Assembly (NCBI GenBank): GCA_030159075.1 | Contig: BROG01000555.1 | Coordinates: 257,501-321,500 of the forward strand | From: Atrina japonica | Taxonomy: Eukaryota > Mollusca > Bivalvia > Pterioida > Pinnidae | Direction of reading: 5' to 3' | DNA length: 64,000 nucleotides | Part shown: one piece after another, positions 26,639-37,690 of the stretch | Layout: each line of letters opens with the position of its first letter | Position numbering within the stretch: the stretch's first letter is position 1 | Translations under genes and position numbers: made by a program | The notes under the pieces: model-generated | Databases searched by the model: none | Seen by the model: the letters and a program-made list of their open reading frames with translations, nothing else | What the model was told of the DNA's origin: nothing

Positions 26639-26640
<2 letters not shown>
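24800..26640. other. Intergenic, traces of repeats only
   Basis: No gene is seen. A PLE-tail-like trace is at about 25,070-25,240 (CTAACTCCTCCAAG, ACCTGGATCC). A tRNA-derived fragment is on the minus strand at about 25,486-25,545 (A box TGGCAAAGTGG). The rest is AT-rich and featureless to me. Confidence 0.45.

Positions 26641-26644
<4 letters not shown>

Positions 26645-26682
<38 letters not shown>
26645..26682. repeat. (AC)n microsatellite
   Basis: About 19 AC units, about 65 bp left of the tandem ribozyme repeat array. Confidence 0.97.
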
Positions 26683-27015
26683 GTGCATTTTCGTTGTCGC
26701 TGTTCTCTTTGATTATTATTTGTTTTCTTGTTTATATTTTATGTTTTCGTTGCCACTGCTGGTGGACCGTTTGAGTCCCAGAGGGTATACATAAACCTAG
26801 TACCTGGTATTTCGGTACCAGCTGTTCATCTTATACTAAAGCAATATTTGGCACTGTTAACATCATTTAAATTCAAAAAATTTTCAAAAGCTAAGATGGT
26901 TATTTTTTTACAGTGGTTACTCCTAGACGGATTTTGGCTATACTTTTAGAGATATTATTTGGCCTTGTATAATACCACTTTCTGTTTAGAAAATACACAT
27001 ACTTTTTAAATTGGA

Positions 27016-27061
27016 GCTCAACTGATGAAGTCTAATTGACAGAAACGATATCGTCTTGAGC
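27016..27061 (+). ncRNA. Type I hammerhead ribozyme, unit 1
   Basis: Stem I GCTCAA/TTGAGC (6 bp); core CTGATGA 27,022-27,028; stem II GTC/GAC with a 5-nt loop and an A-A mismatch at its base; GAAA 27,042-27,045; stem III ACG/CGT with an ATAT loop; cleavage predicted after C27055 (GTC). A further outer stem I pairing (ACATAC with GTATGT) is possible. Confidence 0.8.
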
Positions 27062-27373
27062 ATTATAACTTTGGTAGTATGTTTATAATATTTATAACCA
27101 CTAGGTCGTTGCCACTGCTGGTGGACCGTTTGAGTCCCCGAGGGTATACATAAACCTAGTACCTGGTATTTCGGTACCAGCTGTTCATCTTATACTAAAG
27201 CAATATTTGGCACTGTTAACATCATTTAAATTCAAAAAATTTTCAAAAGCTAAGATGGTTATTTTTTACAGTTGTTACTCCTAGACGGATTTCGGCTATA
27301 CTTTTAGAGATATTATTTGGCCTTGTATAATACCACTTTCTGTTTAGAAAATACACATACTTTTTAAATTGAA

Positions 27374-27419
27374 GCTCAACTGATGAAGTCTAATTGACAG
27401 AAACGATATCGTCTTGAGC
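27374..27419 (+). ncRNA. Type I hammerhead ribozyme, unit 2
   Basis: Same helices and core as unit 1; cleavage predicted after C27413. Confidence 0.8.
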
Positions 27420-27731
27420 ATTATAACTTTGGTAGTATGTTTATAATATTTATAACCACTAGGTCGTTGTCACTGCTGGTGGACTGTTTGAGTCCCCGAG
27501 GGTATACATAAACCTAGTACCTGGTATTTCGGTACCAGCTGTTCATCTTATACAAAAGCAATATTTGGCACTGTTAACATCATTTAAATTCAAAAAAATT
27601 TCAAAAGCTAAGATGGTTATTTTTTACAGTGGTTACACTTAGACAGATTTCGGCTATACTTTAAGATATATTATTTGGCCTTGTATGATACCACTTTCTG
27701 TTTAGAAAATACACATACTTTTTGAATTGGA

Positions 27732-27778
27732 GCTCAACTGATGAAGGTCTAATTGACAGAAACGATATCGTCTTGAGC
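27732..27778 (+). ncRNA. Type I hammerhead ribozyme, unit 3
   Basis: Same fold, with one extra G in the 5' strand of stem II (CTGATGAAGGTC); cleavage predicted after C27772. Confidence 0.75.
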
Positions 27779-28179
27779 ATTATAACTTTGGTAGTATGTT
27801 TATAATATTTGTTAACATTTAACATGATGATTTATCCACGTCTTTATGGTTTAAATAGGTGTTTAATAAAACGTTCACCTTTCGAATGGTATAACAACAC
27901 AAGCTGTGGCAAATATTTTCTTCTATTTAGCCCACTGTGAAGAGGTGTTTATGTGATGGAACCTTTTAATTCTAACGTAAGACGTAAGCAAAGTCACAGA
28001 CATCGTTCATACGACAGACCCAACATACGTGATGTCACTTTTCATCTCTTTTACTTTACGTCAGCAAAAAATTGGACCTTCATCACAAACTTTATTCTGT
28101 TCCTTTTACACTTCTTAATTAACTTTTGCAGGGAGCAATAATGAACCCCTACACGGATTCTTCAACCTCAAAATACACA

Positions 28180-30020
28180 CTGAACTCCGTTATAATAGAC
28201 ATTGCTTATCACAGACTGTTCAAAACTGACCTAAATACCGCTAAGCCCGTTTCTTTAATTGGCGTCAGAATTTCACTTCAGTTTAGTTATGAATTCTGTC
28301 GAAGATTATGCCAGACGATGTGCCAAATATGAAGACGTGGAACCAGACACTTTGTCTGAATGGCTAAAAGCTCTACGATGATTGATAAAATCTCGTATTC
28401 GAAAACTTAAAGGAACTATGAAACCACGTTATCCCTCTGTATGTAGTGACCCAGAAGAAGTAACTGAACTGAATAGATTACATGACCAATATGTACTGGT
28501 CACAGCAGACAAAGCCTCAAATAATATAGTTTTTACTTCTATGGCACGTTACTATAATTATTTATTAAAAAAACTAGGGTTTGATATGAATTCTAGTACT
28601 CCTACATACACATCTAACTCACTTTCAAAGGACGAGATCCTTCAAAATCACCTGTCAGTATTACTCCATTTTGATGTACCTACAACGGATACTGATTTTT
28701 AGCTACCATATTTATATTCGACACCTAATCTTCATAAAACCCCATATAAGCAGAGTTACATAGCAGGATCCAGCAAAGGTTCTACCAAACCTTTATCTTT
28801 ACTCCTTACAAAGATATTTACAGCCGTTAAGGAGACGCTTCAGCAATACTGCACAGTTGCTTATTCCAGAAGCGGTGTAAATCAGATGTGGATACTTAAA
28901 AATTCTAAACAACTTTTAGAAACTTTGAAGGCGCACAATTTTTCTCACATGAACAGAATCAAAACATATGACTTTTGCGACCTTTACACAACAATTCCAC
29001 ATTAAAATTTAAAAGAAGGACTTTTTGCATCATAGACAACTATTTTTTTTCCACCAGAGGTGGTACCCGAAAATTTAAATATCTAGTGATTGGTTATCAT
29101 GATACTTATTTTGTCCAACACCACTTTGATTCTACACATAAATACACTGAAGTTGATATAAAAACATGCTGGAATTTCTGATAGACAATATATTTGTAAT
29201 GTTCGGAGACGTGGTCTTTCAACAAACTGTTGGCATATCTATGGGAACCAATTGTGCCCCTATATTGGTCGACCTCTTTCTTTATTCATATGAAGCAGGC
29301 TTCATTCAGAAACAACTGAATCAAATGAAGAAAAAGCTAGCTATATCCTTTAATTTGACATTTAGATATATATCGACGACGTTTTGTCAATTAATAATTT
29401 CCATACATATGTCAATGCGATATATCCCAGCGAACTAGAAATTAAAGATATAACTGAATCAAACACACACGCTTCATACTTAGACATTTTACTTACTATA
29501 GACACAGACGGAAAATTGGCAACTAAGCTATACGACAAACGCGACTATTTCGGCTTTCCCATCGTAAATTTTACACATTTAAGTAGTAATATCCCACAGT
29601 CACCAGCATATGGAGTTTATATTTCACAAGTGATCCGATATGCCAGGGCATGTTCAACATATGGAAAAATTTCATATGCAGATGTAAACTAGTCACTGAC
29701 AAATTATTGACACAGGGATATCGCGTTTAATGTCGGTATAATAGTCTTGTTTGCGATTACTCTGTTTCAGTAAATGAAATGTTGATTTGCCTTTTCGTTG
29801 GTGGTTGTTGAAACGTCTGTACCGAATTGTGACGAAGATTCTTTCTCACGTATTTGATTTGGACTTGGCTGTGGCCTCACGGAGGGTGTGACCGGTCGAC
29901 AGGAGATGCTTACTCCTCCATGGCACCTGATCCCACCTCTCGGTTTCCGTGTTCGTCCATTTTTGCCAGATTTGTATCTATATCCTGAACATCCCAAATA
30001 TTTATACTTTGATATCTAGA
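28180..30020 (+). mobile_element. Most complete Penelope-like element in the window
   Basis: Plus-strand pieces cover most of a PLE RT: EDYARRCAKYEDVEPDTL, IKSRIRKLKGTMKP, PEEVTELNRLHDQYVLVTAD then KASNNIVF, LYSTPNLHKTPYK, YDFCDLYTTIPH, QQTVGISMGTNCAPILVDLF and a YIDD box disrupted by a 2-nt insertion near 29,367, then IYPSELEIKD, SPAYGVYISQ. Several stops and shifts make it inactive. The conserved tail is at 29,880-30,020. No GIY-YIG domain is visible. It begins about 370 bp after the ribozyme array, in the same orientation. Confidence 0.88.
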
Positions 30021-30029
30021 TTTTTTATA

Positions 30030-30480
30030 TATATGTGTGTGTGTGCTTTACTCAAATTCATGAAGTATAAAGGTAACTCTAAACACCCTCCATTTTACTG
30101 GGAAACACAGTAAACCCTACGATTTTTACATGGTTTGTATGGAGAACAGGTATTTTAGATATAATGTTCCAATCAATGTTTACATTTAACAGTCATGAGT
30201 AAACAATTTTGTTAGGGCATACATTATGAACCTATCGAAGTTAAGCACTAACATTTGGGAGGGGGTGGTTGGGGCTCATACAATTAGGTTAAACTCTATG
30301 ACCCTATATTTTCTTAGTTTCTTGAAAATTAAGATGATAAGCTATTTAGAGGCTGGGTATTAGAAAATTGACAATACTTTTACATATTGACATCACCTTA
30401 TAAATATAGGTGCTATTTTACTGATATTCACGTACACAAAGATCACAATAAACACCCTCCAATTCAAAATGAAACACAGT
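30030..30480. repeat. Degenerate two-copy repeat
   Basis: The stretch around AAACACCCTCCATTTTACTG (30,083) recurs in altered form near 30,448 (AAACACCCTCCAATTC), each followed by a partly conserved region with AACACAGTAA and CAATGTTTAC/CAATGCTTAC. Confidence 0.45.
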
Positions 30481-30621
30481 AATACAGATGCCATTCTTTA
30501 GTATTACAACATTTGCAAGGAATGGAAGTATCAGAGATCTAATTTTCAAACCAATGCTTACATCTTGCATTCATAAGGGAGCAATTTCTATTGGATGTAC
30601 ATATAAGATAAATTATAAAAT

Positions 30622-30626
<5 letters not shown>

Positions 30627-30683
<57 letters not shown>
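30627..30683. repeat. (AT)n microsatellite
   Basis: About 55 bp of TA/AT repeats. Confidence 0.97.
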
Positions 30684-30685
<2 letters not shown>

Positions 30686-30714
30686 AAATTTAATGTCCTC
30701 CAAAGGGAAGTATC

Positions 30715-30835
30715 AGTATAAAAATCTCAGATACCAAAGTATAAATCAATAGGATGTCCAGGACATAGATACAAATCCGGTAAAAATGGACAAACACGGA
30801 CCTCTGGAAACCAAGAGGTGGGATCAGGTGCCATG
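30715..30835 (-). mobile_element. PLE tail fragment (inverted)
   Basis: Minus-strand copy of the conserved PLE tail: ACCTGATCCCACCTCTTGG, then AGAGGTCCGTGTTTGTCC and GGATTTGTATCTATGTCCTG. RT sequence is absent. Confidence 0.8.
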
Positions 30836-30935
30836 CGAAAAAACAGTAAAACACTCAAATTTCACATATTTTCGGCCACTTGGCCTTTATCAAGTGAAAG
30901 ACGACAATATGTATATCAGTTACATAGTATTAAGT

Positions 30936-30965
30936 CTGCACAATACAAAGCTTTGTATTGTGCAG
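30936..30965. repeat. Perfect 30-bp palindrome
   Basis: CTGCACAATACAAAG followed directly by its exact reverse complement, with no spacer. Confidence 0.95.
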
Positions 30966-31119
30966 GATTTGCATGAATTTGGTCAGAGCCGCGAGTACCA
31001 CTATTTCGTCACTGGTACGTTCTGTTTACAGTGTGGTGATTGTTATTTATTTCTTTTATGGTTTTCAAATATAAACAAATATAAATCTCTTAAGAGAATT
31101 TCAATGGTTGCTTGGTAAT

Positions 31120-32100
31120 GTTATATGTTTTTAATAATAAATGATTGAATTAGGGCATACTTGGAACTCTTCTTTACCTGAGATCAGAATGTTCTATCGC
31201 ATACACGAGGTTGAAAATTTTCAAGCACCTTTGTATAATAATGTTAGCATGTTTCTAATGGTTATTTTTGCATTTGATATTCAACTGAAGAACTTTCTGT
31301 GAATTACCGAAAGCTGATAATATTTATTAATTTATGGTAGTATTCAGTGCTCTTACATATCATTTAAGATACCTAGTTGTCAAAATCACTTTTTTCTAAG
31401 ATCATGTCAAGTGTCTTACGGTCATCCTGGTGCACTTCACATTTCAGTCGCATAGCAAGACGCACTACTGAGGTAGGGAAGATGTTGGGGTTAATGGTCA
31501 AGGGCAGAGCCCTTATAGGGGCTTATGAATTTCAGTCATTTTATAATGATCGCGTCTAGTGCTTAAGATATAAAACAATGCATTATCATTGTGTTCTGAA
31601 ATGATTAATTTTGTGTCAGATAGAGCAACAGTTCTGACAATTAATGTTAAGCAGGGAGCGATTTTATGATTTGTTTTATAAGGGATGCATAAATGTAGAA
31701 GATATAAAAAATACTGGCGATACGAAACCATTATTGGATTATTTTATGCTACAAACTCCTTTTCGGTGATCACAGTGTACTCATGCTCTTTACGCCCCAG
31801 GACTGGCTACTTTTATTTTGTTTTTGTCAATATGATATGTAGGTCACCGCTAAGGCAGCTACGGTACTGCATATTGTCATTATTAATAATTGGTTCTAGG
31901 TGTCTAGGTTGCAGGGCACAAAACTTATAGTACTGTCCAAATTGTGCTTTCTTTTTAAAATACAACGATTATTCATGTACATATATTTTGAAATTCATTT
32001 TAATATATATTTTAAACCAACTAAAAAGATTGAATATTAAATGAAAAATATATTTTGAAAAAATATAGTTTATCATGATTATCATTTAAATAGTTGAGGG
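31120..32100. other. Intergenic, no gene recognised
   Basis: AT-rich sequence with short frames only (31,377-31,559; 31,685-31,930), none recognisable. Confidence 0.4.
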
Positions 32101-32106
32101 GTTATT

Positions 32107-32346
32107 TAAAGAGGCATTTGCTGTTTTTAGGGGGAAATATTTTTACTACTTTAAAGTAATCATATTCCTATATATTTGGTAAAAAAAGGTCAAATCTAGT
32201 GTAATATGAACTACAATTAGTAAGGTCGAATTTATCATTTGCAAACGAATAATTACCAAACTGGGTTTCTCAAATAAGTTTTGCAATGTCATAATTGAAA
32301 AAAAAAAATGAAAATTGTTTGAAAGAAACACAGCTAATGACCCCTG
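32107..32346 (-). mobile_element. MITE-like element related to 19.6 kb
   Basis: Left end TTTAAAGAGGCATTTGCTG and right end CACAGCTAATGACCCCTGA form an imperfect inverted repeat. Internal ACTACTTT and ACTACAATTAG stretches match the relatives at 19.6 and 57.6 kb. Confidence 0.45.
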
Positions 32347-32471
32347 AACAATGACAGGATCGTGCTCAATATTGTATGTATTATGTGTTGGTATATCTTG
32401 TGGACTTGTTTTAGACCCGAGAATTCTAATTTGTCGTGTAAATATTATATACATAATACCAAGGTTATAAT

Positions 32472-32517
32472 GCTCAAGACGATATCGTTTCTGTCAATTA
32501 GACTTCATCAGTTGAGC
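32472..32517 (-). ncRNA. Type I hammerhead ribozyme (minus strand)
   Basis: Complete: GCTCAA / CTGATGA / GTC-GAC stem II / GAAA / ACG-ATAT-CGT / C / TTGAGC. Cleavage predicted between 32,478 and 32,477. Confidence 0.78.
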
Positions 32518-32828
32518 TCCAATTTGAAAAGTATGTGTATTTTCTAAAGAGAAAGTGGTATCATACAAGGCCAAATAATATCTCTAAATGTATGGCCGAA
32601 ATCTGTCTAAGTGTAACCAATGTAAAAAATGACTATCTTAGCTTTAGAAAATTTTCGAATTTAAATGGTGTTAACAGTGCCAAATATTACTTTAGTATAA
32701 GATGAACAGCTGGTACCGAAATACCAGGTACTAGGTTTATGTATACCCTCGGGGACTCAAACAGTCCAACAGCAGTGACAACGACCTAGTGGTTATAAAT
32801 ATTATAAACATAATACCCAAGTTATAAT

Positions 32829-32868
32829 GCTCAAGACGATATCGTTTCTGTCAATTAGACTTCATCAG
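32829..32868 (-). ncRNA. 5'-truncated hammerhead ribozyme (minus strand)
   Basis: CTGATGA is the first recognisable base block of the element; upstream reads AATACA, which cannot pair with TTGAGC. Everything 3' of the core is intact, so this copy should not cleave by itself. Confidence 0.7.
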
Positions 32869-32869
32869 T

Positions 32870-34630
32870 GTATTACATATTGTCCGATTGACATAAAATG
32901 GCGGGTGGAGTAAACTTTTGATTATCATACAGATTGTTTTATTCACTGTTTGATTATGACAAACTGCACGGGATAAACGTTGTTATTCATCACTATATAC
33001 TCTCTTAAGTATGGTGACAAGTAGGAACGATAACTCTAGTTAGTGTTATTTTAATATGTTTTAATACCTAAAATTTAAGTTCGTTCAGGTGAAGAAAGGG
33101 TCCACAGGACCCCAACCCACCAGGTTATATGGACTTTACTATACAGAGTGTGTTTCACTGATTACATTACAGAGTCATGGTTTTTTTGCTGTCCATACCT
33201 CACTATAGACTAAAAGTGTGTACCAATGCTTAGCCTCAATGAGGTCTCCAGACAGTATTATCTTCACAACTCACTATTTTGTAAACTGTATTAAGGATAT
33301 TGCGACTAACATTTACATATCAACGTGTGACACGCCAAAATCTGAATGATGTGTTAAATCGTTTTATCCTTAAAGCGATATGATCTGTCGTAAGTGAAAA
33401 TATTTTCATGCCGATTTTATATAATATTTCATCTAATATTTTTCCCAAGGAGACCACCTGGTGTTTAGAATAACTAATGCATGCGTATAATTGCAACAAT
33501 CTTGCCAAACGTAACCCGTTATATCAGGGTTTTTTGTCCACCATTACTCAGAGCACTGCAAATTAACTTTCGGTAATTTTTGCAAAGATTACCGAATGTC
33601 TAATAAGCAAGTGCTATTTGCAGTTAGTATACATTCTATTCTTATTATCCTTTGCGTTTATTTTCGTACATCATCATTTCATACCTAAGTCAAACGAAGT
33701 CCATCGTTTCAAAACATTCGTTTCTGAAATTGTCCACGTGGCGGGTAAATCGGGTGATCTCGACCTATTTTTAACTCGTCCAATCACATTCTCGACTTTA
33801 TCATTCTTGACACATATGAACTGCCCAACGTCACCGGACATGACGGCACAATTGTAAAACAAAGGGTACGCGTAGTTTTCACAGTTATATATATATTTTA
33901 TTTTGGCAATGTCATTATTTATTTCATTAATGAAAATAATGAAACAAATTCTATAGTGATTGATATTTTTAGTCATATATTCATCCGGTTTGCTTTAGGT
34001 ATTTAAAATAACGTTGAAAAGCATATATTTTACACAATACAAGTACTTCCCAATAACAATCAATTCTTTATTTTAAAATTTAATATAAAAAATGTAAAGA
34101 TCGCCCGACTTTAACATAAGCCAATTTTGTCGATAGAGTGAACTCGTAAAGGACCAAGATCTCCCTGACCCAATTACGTCGCACATTTGATATGGCGAAA
34201 GAGTTTATCTGAAAGGTCATTGCATACGGAAATACAGTCGGATTTTTAAGGTACGGGAAAACTTAAAGTCTAATCAAACAAATAACAGATCTTTTACAAC
34301 GTTTCACGTGTATTTGAACACAGATTTTATCATATACTTGACTGTATGTTAGGGGACAAAAATCATCATTGTGACAGCTTATATCGCTTTAAGTTAATAC
34401 TAGGTTTCATTGTCACTAATTCACATTAACTACAGTTAAATCAGTTGACGATTTTCCAAGAAAATCCTGATATAAAATGACTTATATGAGTTAAATACAT
34501 TTTATGTTCTCATTAGATTTAAGTCTTTATTCGATTTCTAAGAGTGTTTTGTCAGATACACGTGTTTCTTTATTGAAATCACATCAACGAGAGAACAGAG
34601 TAGGTAAAGAGGTTTCAGTGAAGAAAGTAA
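32870..34630. other. Intergenic, one unassigned minus-strand ORF
   Basis: A minus-strand frame at 33,674-33,976 contains CAVMSGDVGQFICVKNDKVE and SRSPDLPATWTISETNVLKR with more balanced composition than its surroundings. I cannot name it; it may be a repeat-derived fragment. Otherwise nothing was seen. Confidence 0.3.
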
Positions 34631-34639
34631 GATTAACGG

Positions 34640-35060
34640 GGAAAAAAACTAGGCCTAACTAAGATAAAGTAGGATCAACGGGGGAAAATAGGTCTGACTG
34701 AGAAAAGGTAAGCTTAACGTGAAAAACGCGGTTTTACTTAGACAAATTAGGTTTAACGGGAAAAAATAGGTTTAACTGAGTAAAAGGAGGTTTAACGGGA
34801 AACACTAGGTCTAATTGAGTAAAAGTAGGTTTATCGAGAAACACTAGGTCTAACTGAGGAAAAGTAGATTCAACAGAAAAAGTGTAACTGAGACACATAC
34901 GTTTTAGGGGAAAACAAGGTCTAATTGCGAAAAAGTTAGTTTAACAGGATAAAAGTAATTTTAACTATGAAAACTAGGTCTAACTGAGTAAAAGTAGGTT
35001 TAAGAGGAAAAACTAGGTCTAACCGAGTTAAAATAGGTTTAACGATAATAACTAGGTCGA
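34640..35060 (-). repeat. PLE-associated tandem repeat (AGGTTTAACTGAG type)
   Basis: About 420 bp of imperfect units alternating GGTTTAACGGGAAAAA and CTAGGTCTAACTGAG, lying 3' of the minus-strand PLE copy at 35.1 kb. Confidence 0.8.
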
Positions 35061-35074
35061 ATATAAATAATCTC

Positions 35075-35975
35075 GGATACCAATGTATAAATCTTTATGA
35101 TATCCAGGACACAGATACAAATCCGGAAAAAAATTGCCAAACACGGACCTCTGGAAACCAAGAGGTGGGATCAGGTGCCATGGAGGAGTAAGCATCCCCT
35201 GTCGCCCGGTCACACCCGCCGTGAGGCCACAGTCAAGTCGTAATGAAATACGTGAGGAACAAATCCTCGTCATGATTGGTACATATGTCTCAACAACCGC
35301 CATCGAAAAGGCTACTCAACATTTCACCAAGTGAAACAGAGTAACCGAAAACAAGACTATTATACCGACCGTAAATTTTTTGGACCGTTGATATCAAATC
35401 CTTGTGTCTATAATTTGTCAGTGAGTAGTTTACATTTGTATATGAACACGCCCTGCTATATCGGATCATTTGTGAAATATAAACTCCATATGCTGGTGAC
35501 CGTGGGATATTACTTCTTAAATGTGTAAAATTTACGATGGGAAAGCCGAAATAGTCGCGTTTGTCTCATAGCTTAGTTGCCAATTTCCTGTGCCTATATT
35601 AAGTAAAATGTCTAAGTATGAAGCGTGTGTGCTAGATTATGTTGTATATTTAATTTCTAGTTCGCTGGGATATATCGCATTGATATATGTATGAACATTT
35701 TCATTATTAATTGACAAAACGTCGTCGATATATCTAAATGTCAAATTAAAGGATATTGCTAGCTTTTTCTTCTTTTGATTCAGTAATTTCTGAACGAAGT
35801 CTGCTTCGTATGAATAAAGGAACAGGTCGGCCAATAAAGGGGCACAATTGGTTAAGGAATGCCGGGAGTTTGTTTTTTATATCAACTTCATTTTATTTAT
35901 GTGTAGAATTAGAGCGGTGTTTGACAAAATAAGCATCATGATAACCAATAAATGGATATTTAAATTTTCGGATAC
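35075..35975 (-). pseudogene. Truncated PLE RT, inverted copy
   Basis: Minus strand: an intact FRYIDDVLSINNENVHTYIN with IYPSELEIKYTT, preceded by DLFLYSYEADFVQK, followed by decayed SPAYGVYIS and TDKL-type motifs and the conserved tail (35,100-35,230). Upstream RT is missing. Confidence 0.87.
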
Positions 35976-35984
35976 CACCTTTAA

Positions 35985-36243
35985 TTTGTTTGTTTGTTGT
36001 TGTTGAACGTCCCACTCAAGAATATTTCACTGATATGGAGACGTAACCAAATGCCGAAGAATGGGTTCAAATTTAGGCCTATGCTCAATACTTACGGCTA
36101 TTGAGCAGTGAGGGTTCTTTAACGTGCAGACACCTGTAACACGTGACCTCGGTTATTACTATCTCATCTGAAGGACAGCAAACCAACCTGCCGCCGGCAG
36201 GATTCGAACTATCTACAAAACCGCTGAATTAGCTTTTTGGGTC
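35985..36243 (-). mobile_element. tRNA-derived SINE, family A, degraded head
   Basis: On the minus strand: B box AGTTCGAATCC, GCCGGCGGCAGG, then the family body ending in GAGTGGGACGTTCAACAACA. The A-box region is eroded. Same family as 47.8 and 56.0 kb. Confidence 0.8.
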
Positions 36244-36249
36244 TTCTAT

Positions 36250-37690
36250 TGACATACAAACTCCATCCCGTGCTCCTTTTTAGAAACAATAGAGGGAAAC
36301 ATTTTGCCAAGACCTTTTGTTGATAAAATTAGATATCCTTTTCATGCCCATTATTCTTCTTAATAACCAGGAAACTTTTGATCTGTTGCCTTGTCTTATA
36401 TTCAATGCTACCACTTTGGAAGGCTGTACCTCTGTCTTACTGGACAAATTCCATATACATGCAAGTGTTATACAGGAGGACTTTGTATATCCCTTTGTGT
36501 TGTCATATTCAGCCTATAATATAAGATTTCAATCACTTACTAACAATTAACATTTTGTGTATTTGATGTCAAAATGAAGAAGTACCAACTGATAATGCGC
36601 CAGACCTTCTGGACTTCATCATTGGTGATAGAATCAATTTGAATTTTTATACTAAAGCTAGTTGGTAGGCCTACCATGGAGTGAGTAATATTCATTTTAA
36701 CCTATTGAACTCTTTTCTTTCCACAAGTTACAAAGAGTGCTCTTTGTATAGTATGTACCTTGTCATCCCGTGCTACGTATCGTATTGAAACAAGCTGATG
36801 CTTGTACCCACGGCATGACAGTCCTCGTGCAGATGGGTAGTCACTTAAGACTACCTAAGACTACCTACACCCCAGGATGCGAACTCCTCGTATCCTGGTG
36901 ACATTTTTAGAGCTAAAAAATAAAATTTCTACATTAAATCAAAATTTTTTTTTTACAGACAAGGCCTATAATAATGAATCCAATAGCATATTATACCTTT
37001 TTTAAATTAGTATTAAATTTTTCAATTTTTTTATTATAAAAAATCACAGGGGCCGGTTTTCTAATACACATAAGCACTGATTCACATAAATATGTCAATT
37101 GTATGTATAATGTGATAGTCGAGTGACTGATTGATTCTATGCGTAATAGACCCATACTGGGGCGCTACCACTGTTATTTATACCCGACCGTCCCTAGACC
37201 AGGCATAGTGCCAGCCATATATATCGATAGGGCAAAGCCATACACACATAGACTATAGAGCCTAACTTAACTGTTACTAGATCTAGTGTTAACCTAGGCT
37301 TTTTACATGTATAGCTGATAGCAGTAAGTAGATCTACCATTTAAATGGGAAAAATAATCTTTAGGGAGACGTTGGATAGAACACATTTAACATAATAAGT
37401 GTTCACACTCTTCCCTAGATTTGTTTAATTTATCGATTCGATGCTTGTTGAGTTTGTTTCTTCTGTGTTCTCTTAGTCTCACTTCTCCATACTCACTGAC
37501 TCGGTGACTGTACTGGTAGAAACGTCGAAAAAAAAAAATTTCAATGAAAATATACTATTTCAAATAATTAGAGGCAAGTTCACTCACTCTTCCTTTCCGT
37601 AAAGGTGGTTTACGTTTAGAAATCGCTGTTATATTTTCAAGAACGCCGCACGAAAAATCGGCAGGTAAACAACGACTTACTATGTCACGC
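36250..37690. other. Intergenic, no gene recognised
   Basis: A short hairpin (GGTAGTC/GACTACC) and its partial repeat lie at about 36,835-36,870. No frame could be assigned a function. Confidence 0.4.

Larger units (their letters stand above)
26747..27810 (+). repeat. Retrozyme-like array: three tandem 358-nt units with hammerhead ribozymes
   Basis: The units are 26,747-27,105, 27,106-27,463 and 27,464-27,810, almost identical; the last lacks about 11 nt. Each unit holds one type I hammerhead. The unit has no coding capacity. The distance between successive predicted cleavage sites is 358-359 nt. Animal retrozymes are known as tandem repeats of a few hundred nt with a type I hammerhead that yield circular RNAs; the architecture here fits that class. 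Related copies occur at 7.2, 32.4 and 38.9 kb. Confidence 0.82.
32440..32868 (-). repeat. Inverted retrozyme copy: one full unit between two hammerhead motifs
   Basis: On the minus strand it runs from 32,868 to 32,440: a hammerhead lacking its first stem I strand, one full monomer, then a complete hammerhead, ending at ATAATATTT. The predicted cleavage sites are 357 nt apart. Confidence 0.82.

Noticed and set aside
30786..31118. 110-codon plus-strand ORF starting MDKHGPLETKRWDQ
   Set aside because: The start is the reverse complement of the PLE tail; similar false starts occur at 35,134, 37,772 and 53,160 (-).
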